Positions 6,586 through 8,287 of a DNA stretch of 8,287 bases are shown here, one piece after another. The translations under genes and the position numbers were made by a program. Position 1 is the stretch's first letter, and every line of letters starts with the position of its first letter. The notes under the pieces were generated by a model. That model had not been told where the DNA came from. It ran no database searches and saw nothing but the letters and a program-made list of their open reading frames with translations. The stretch is from Singulisphaera sp. GP187 (GTDB lineage: Bacteria > Pseudomonadota > Gammaproteobacteria > Burkholderiales > Burkholderiaceae_C): assembly GCA_943327965.2 (NCBI GenBank), contig CALPYQ020000050.1, forward strand, positions 1 through 8,287, in the 5' to 3' direction.

Positions 6586-7777
6586 GCCTTCAGAATTGCC
6601 AGAGCAAACTGAATCTGAAACCAAACAAACATTGATGTCAGACAACCCCAATGACGTGTTCAAGCCCATTGGCATCGAAGATGTCGTGTCGGGTCAGTTT
6701 GATCAAGCAGCAGAAGGTGTCATTTCACCCCTGATCACCAAACGCGTATTGGCACCGCAGGCAGAGTCTCCAAAATTGCACAAAGTGTTGGCGCAAGCTG
6801 GCCTGGGGTCTAGGCTTGAAATGGAACAACTCATTTTGGAAGGCCGAATTTCTGTCAACAATGAGCCCGCCCACATTGGCCAGCGTATTCAATTTGGCGA
6901 CCAAGTCAAAGTCAATGGACGACCTTTGAGGGTTCGAATTGATCCACCGCCACCGCGGGTCATTGCTTATCACAAGCCTGCTGGCGAAATTGTGACCCAT
7001 GATGACCCCAAAAATAGGCCCACAGTTTTTCGAAAACTGCCCAGGCTGCAGCAAGGTAAATGGCAATCTGTCGGACGCTTGGACTTAAACACGGAAGGCT
7101 TGTTGTTGTTCACCAATTCTGGTGAATTGGCCAACCGCTTAATGCATCCACGCTTTGGCTTGGAGCGTGAATATGCCGTTCGCGTGTTAGGCGCTCTAAG
7201 CAACGAAGAGAAACAAAAACTATTAGAGGGCGTCATGCTGGACGATGGCATGGCGCAATTTGGATCGATTGAAAACGGTGGTGGTGAGGGCTCAAATTGC
7301 TGGTATCGCGTCACCATTTCTGAAGGGCGTAATCGCGAAGTCCGCCGCATGATGGAAGCGGTTGGTCATGCGGTCAGTCGTTTGATTCGCATACGTTATG
7401 GCGCCATGGTCTTGCCTCATGGTTTAAGGCGCAGCACTTTCATGGAGCTAGACGAAGCCGACATCCGCGCATTGACACATGCAGCCAATAAAGCCGAAGC
7501 CCCTAAATCTGGCGCTTCCGACTCAAGTGGCGATACACCTCGCCCCCAAGAACGAAAGTCAAACAATCCAAGAAATCGTGCTTTTGGTGCCAAAAAATCA
7601 GGTCAAGGCCGTTCTGCCCAAAGTCAAAATCGGACCCGCCAGGACAATTCGCAACCTGACCCTATGAAAACGTCGGTGGGCTATATTGGTGCGGACAGTT
7701 TCAGTCGGCAACGAAAAGCCCAAGGCCCTGGCGGCCGGACAGGCGGGCCAAGGCGGAGTGGCGGCCGAAGCCGTTAA
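6578..7777 (+). CDS. rluB: 23S rRNA pseudouridine synthase RluB with long N- and C-terminal extensions
   Basis: A 399-residue RsuA/RluB/E/F-family enzyme. E. coli RluB forms pseudouridine 2605 in 23S rRNA and has about 290 residues; this protein is about 100 longer. Residues 1-64 are an acidic extension ahead of the S4 domain, which begins [15 protein letters not shown] (65-79) and runs to about 115. The catalytic domain carries [16 protein letters not shown] (165-180), with Asp169 the expected nucleophile, and [16 protein letters not shown] (249-264), typical of this branch. After about residue 305 comes a low-complexity Arg/Gly/Ser/Gln tail that includes [16 protein letters not shown] (364-379) and ends in Gly-Arg repeats, suggesting non-specific RNA binding. 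Sister enzymes RluE or RluF are alternatives, but the extended architecture and the scpB linkage favour RluB. Confidence 0.92.
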   Translation: MNEPSELPEQTESETKQTLMSDNPNDVFKPIGIEDVVSGQFDQAAEGVISPLITKRVLAPQAESPKLHKVLAQAGLGSRLEMEQLILEGRISVNNEPAHIGQRIQFGDQVKVNGRPLRVRIDPPPPRVIAYHKPAGEIVTHDDPKNRPTVFRKLPRLQQGKWQSVGRLDLNTEGLLLFTNSGELANRLMHPRFGLEREYAVRVLGALSNEEKQKLLEGVMLDDGMAQFGSIENGGGEGSNCWYRVTISEGRNREVRRMMEAVGHAVSRLIRIRYGAMVLPHGLRRSTFMELDEADIRALTHAANKAEAPKSGASDSSGDTPRPQERKSNNPRNRAFGAKKSGQGRSAQSQNRTRQDNSQPDPMKTSVGYIGADSFSRQRKAQGPGGRTGGPRRSGGRSR

Positions 7778-7814
7778 CGGTCTAACACCCTGAATGACAA
7801 ATCCTTTTTCACCA

Positions 7815-7842
7815 TGGGGAAACCCTAATGTCGGGTTAGAAT
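7815..7842 (+). promoter_or_regulatory. Candidate ndk promoter
   Basis: TAGAAT (7837-7842) matches the TATAAT consensus at 5 of 6 positions. The best -35 is the poor TGGGGA (7815-7820, 3 of 6), 16 bases upstream. Transcription would start near 7849 and leave a leader of about 75 bases. Confidence 0.35.
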
Positions 7843-7869
7843 AGCCGGCTTGCCTGAGTGCAACCAAAT

Positions 7870-7889
7870 TTGGAAATCAAGGTTTCCAA
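7870..7889 (+). repeat. Hairpin in the predicted ndk leader
   Basis: TTGGAAA (7870-7876) and TTTCCAA (7883-7889) form a perfect 7-base stem with loop TCAAGG. It lies 35 bases before the ndk ATG. A T run (7896-7900) begins 6 bases after the stem, too far for a standard terminator. It may affect mRNA stability or translation, but no known riboswitch is recognised. Confidence 0.45.
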
Positions 7890-7911
7890 TACCTATTTTT
7901 AAAATAAAACT

Positions 7912-7916
7912 GAGGA
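7912..7916 (+). promoter_or_regulatory. Strong Shine-Dalgarno site of ndk
   Basis: GAGGA lies 8 bases before the ATG at 7925 in an A-rich context, the best ribosome binding site in the window and consistent with a well-expressed gene. Confidence 0.8.
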
Positions 7917-7924
7917 ATCTCAAC

Positions 7925-8287
7925 ATGGCCATCGAACGCACACTTTCTATCATCAAGCCTGATGCTGTTGCTAAAAACGTCATTGGACAAATCTACGCCC
8001 GCTTTGAAGCCGCTGGCCTTAAAGTTGTTGCCGCCAAAATGGCCCATTTGTCACGCGGCGAAGCTGAAGCTTTTTATGCAGTTCACAAAGCGCGTCCTTT
8101 CTTCAAAGATTTGGTTGACTTCATGATTTCAGGTCCCGTCATGATCCAAGCCTTGGAAGGTGAAGGCGCCATTTTGAAAAACCGTGATTTGATGGGTGCT
8201 ACAGATCCTAAGAAGGCAGCTCCTGGCACAATTCGCGCTGATTTTGCCGACAGCATTGATGCCAATGCCGTCCATGGTTCAGACGCA
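7925..8287 (+). CDS. ndk: Nucleoside diphosphate kinase, 3' end outside window
   Basis: The first 121 codons are visible; the family is usually about 141 residues, so roughly 20 are missing past the right edge. Ndk transfers the gamma phosphate of ATP to nucleoside diphosphates through a phospho-histidine intermediate, balancing NTP and dNTP pools in the cytoplasm. The N-terminus [18 protein letters not shown] is typical, with the conserved Lys11. The active-site histidine is His117 in the motif NAVHGSDA (114-121), at the very end of the window. [18 protein letters not shown] and PGTIRADFA are also standard. The gene has a strong GAGGA site and its own 147-base upstream gap, so it is probably transcribed separately from scpB-rluB. 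Confidence 0.97.
   Translation, partial: MAIERTLSIIKPDAVAKNVIGQIYARFEAAGLKVVAAKMAHLSRGEAEAFYAVHKARPFFKDLVDFMISGPVMIQALEGEGAILKNRDLMGATDPKKAAPGTIRADFADSIDANAVHGSDA

Noticed and set aside
6725..7350. Two long minus-strand open frames (113 and 126 codons) opposite rluB.
   Set aside because: They lie wholly over the well-supported RluB domain; their translations show no family motifs and they look like shadows of the plus-strand coding sequence.
7821..7837. AACCC/GGGTT hairpin after rluB considered as its terminator.
   Set aside because: The stem is only 5 bases and no T run follows; it overlaps the candidate ndk promoter.
7900..7905. TAAAAT as an alternative -10 box for ndk.
   Set aside because: No -35 match at 16-18 bases, and transcription would begin at the Shine-Dalgarno sequence.
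1..8287. Search by eye for CRISPR arrays, tRNA genes, insertion sequences, toxin-antitoxin pairs, retrons or other defence systems.
   Set aside because: No regularly spaced repeats, transposase or reverse transcriptase motifs or tRNA-like structures were seen; coding is almost continuous conserved core genes.

Overview
The window is a stretch of conserved housekeeping chromosome from a betaproteobacterium, most likely Burkholderiales and Comamonadaceae-like. The basis is protein resemblance recalled from memory (ZapE, YoaA, RluD, ScpB and the RluB tail peptide) and the gene order lpdA-zapE-small secreted protein-yoaA / bamD-rluD / scpB-rluB-ndk. Base composition looks close to balanced by eye, which is lower in GC than many Comamonadaceae. 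No species can be named from the sequence alone.

Layout. The 3' end of a dihydrolipoamide dehydrogenase gene (1-318) closes with a strong intrinsic terminator. A tightly packed plus-strand operon follows: zapE (cell-division AAA+ ATPase), an uncharacterised 129-residue exported protein, and the Fe-S helicase yoaA. These three are joined by 4-base start/stop overlaps (ATGA and TTGA). The end of yoaA runs 35 bases into the end of the convergent gene bamD (minus strand, outer-membrane assembly lipoprotein). bamD is divergent from rluD (plus strand, 23S rRNA pseudouridine synthase), with only 25 bases between the proposed start codons. After a 148-base gap with two short palindromes come scpB (condensin-associated) and rluB (a second 23S pseudouridine synthase), overlapping by 8 bases. 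After a 147-base gap ndk (nucleoside diphosphate kinase) starts and runs off the right edge.

The genes cover central metabolism (E3 subunit), division (ZapE), DNA repair (YoaA), envelope assembly (BamD), ribosome maturation (RluD, RluB), chromosome segregation (ScpB) and nucleotide balance (Ndk). They do not form one pathway. I see no mobile elements, CRISPR arrays, tRNA or rRNA genes, phage genes or defence genes, and nothing that amounts to a new multigene system. The points worth a second look are the small exported protein between zapE and yoaA, the compressed bamD/rluD divergent control region, the terminator-bearing yoaA/bamD overlap, a terminator at the end of rluD that faces the wrong way, and palindromes or hairpins ahead of scpB and ndk.
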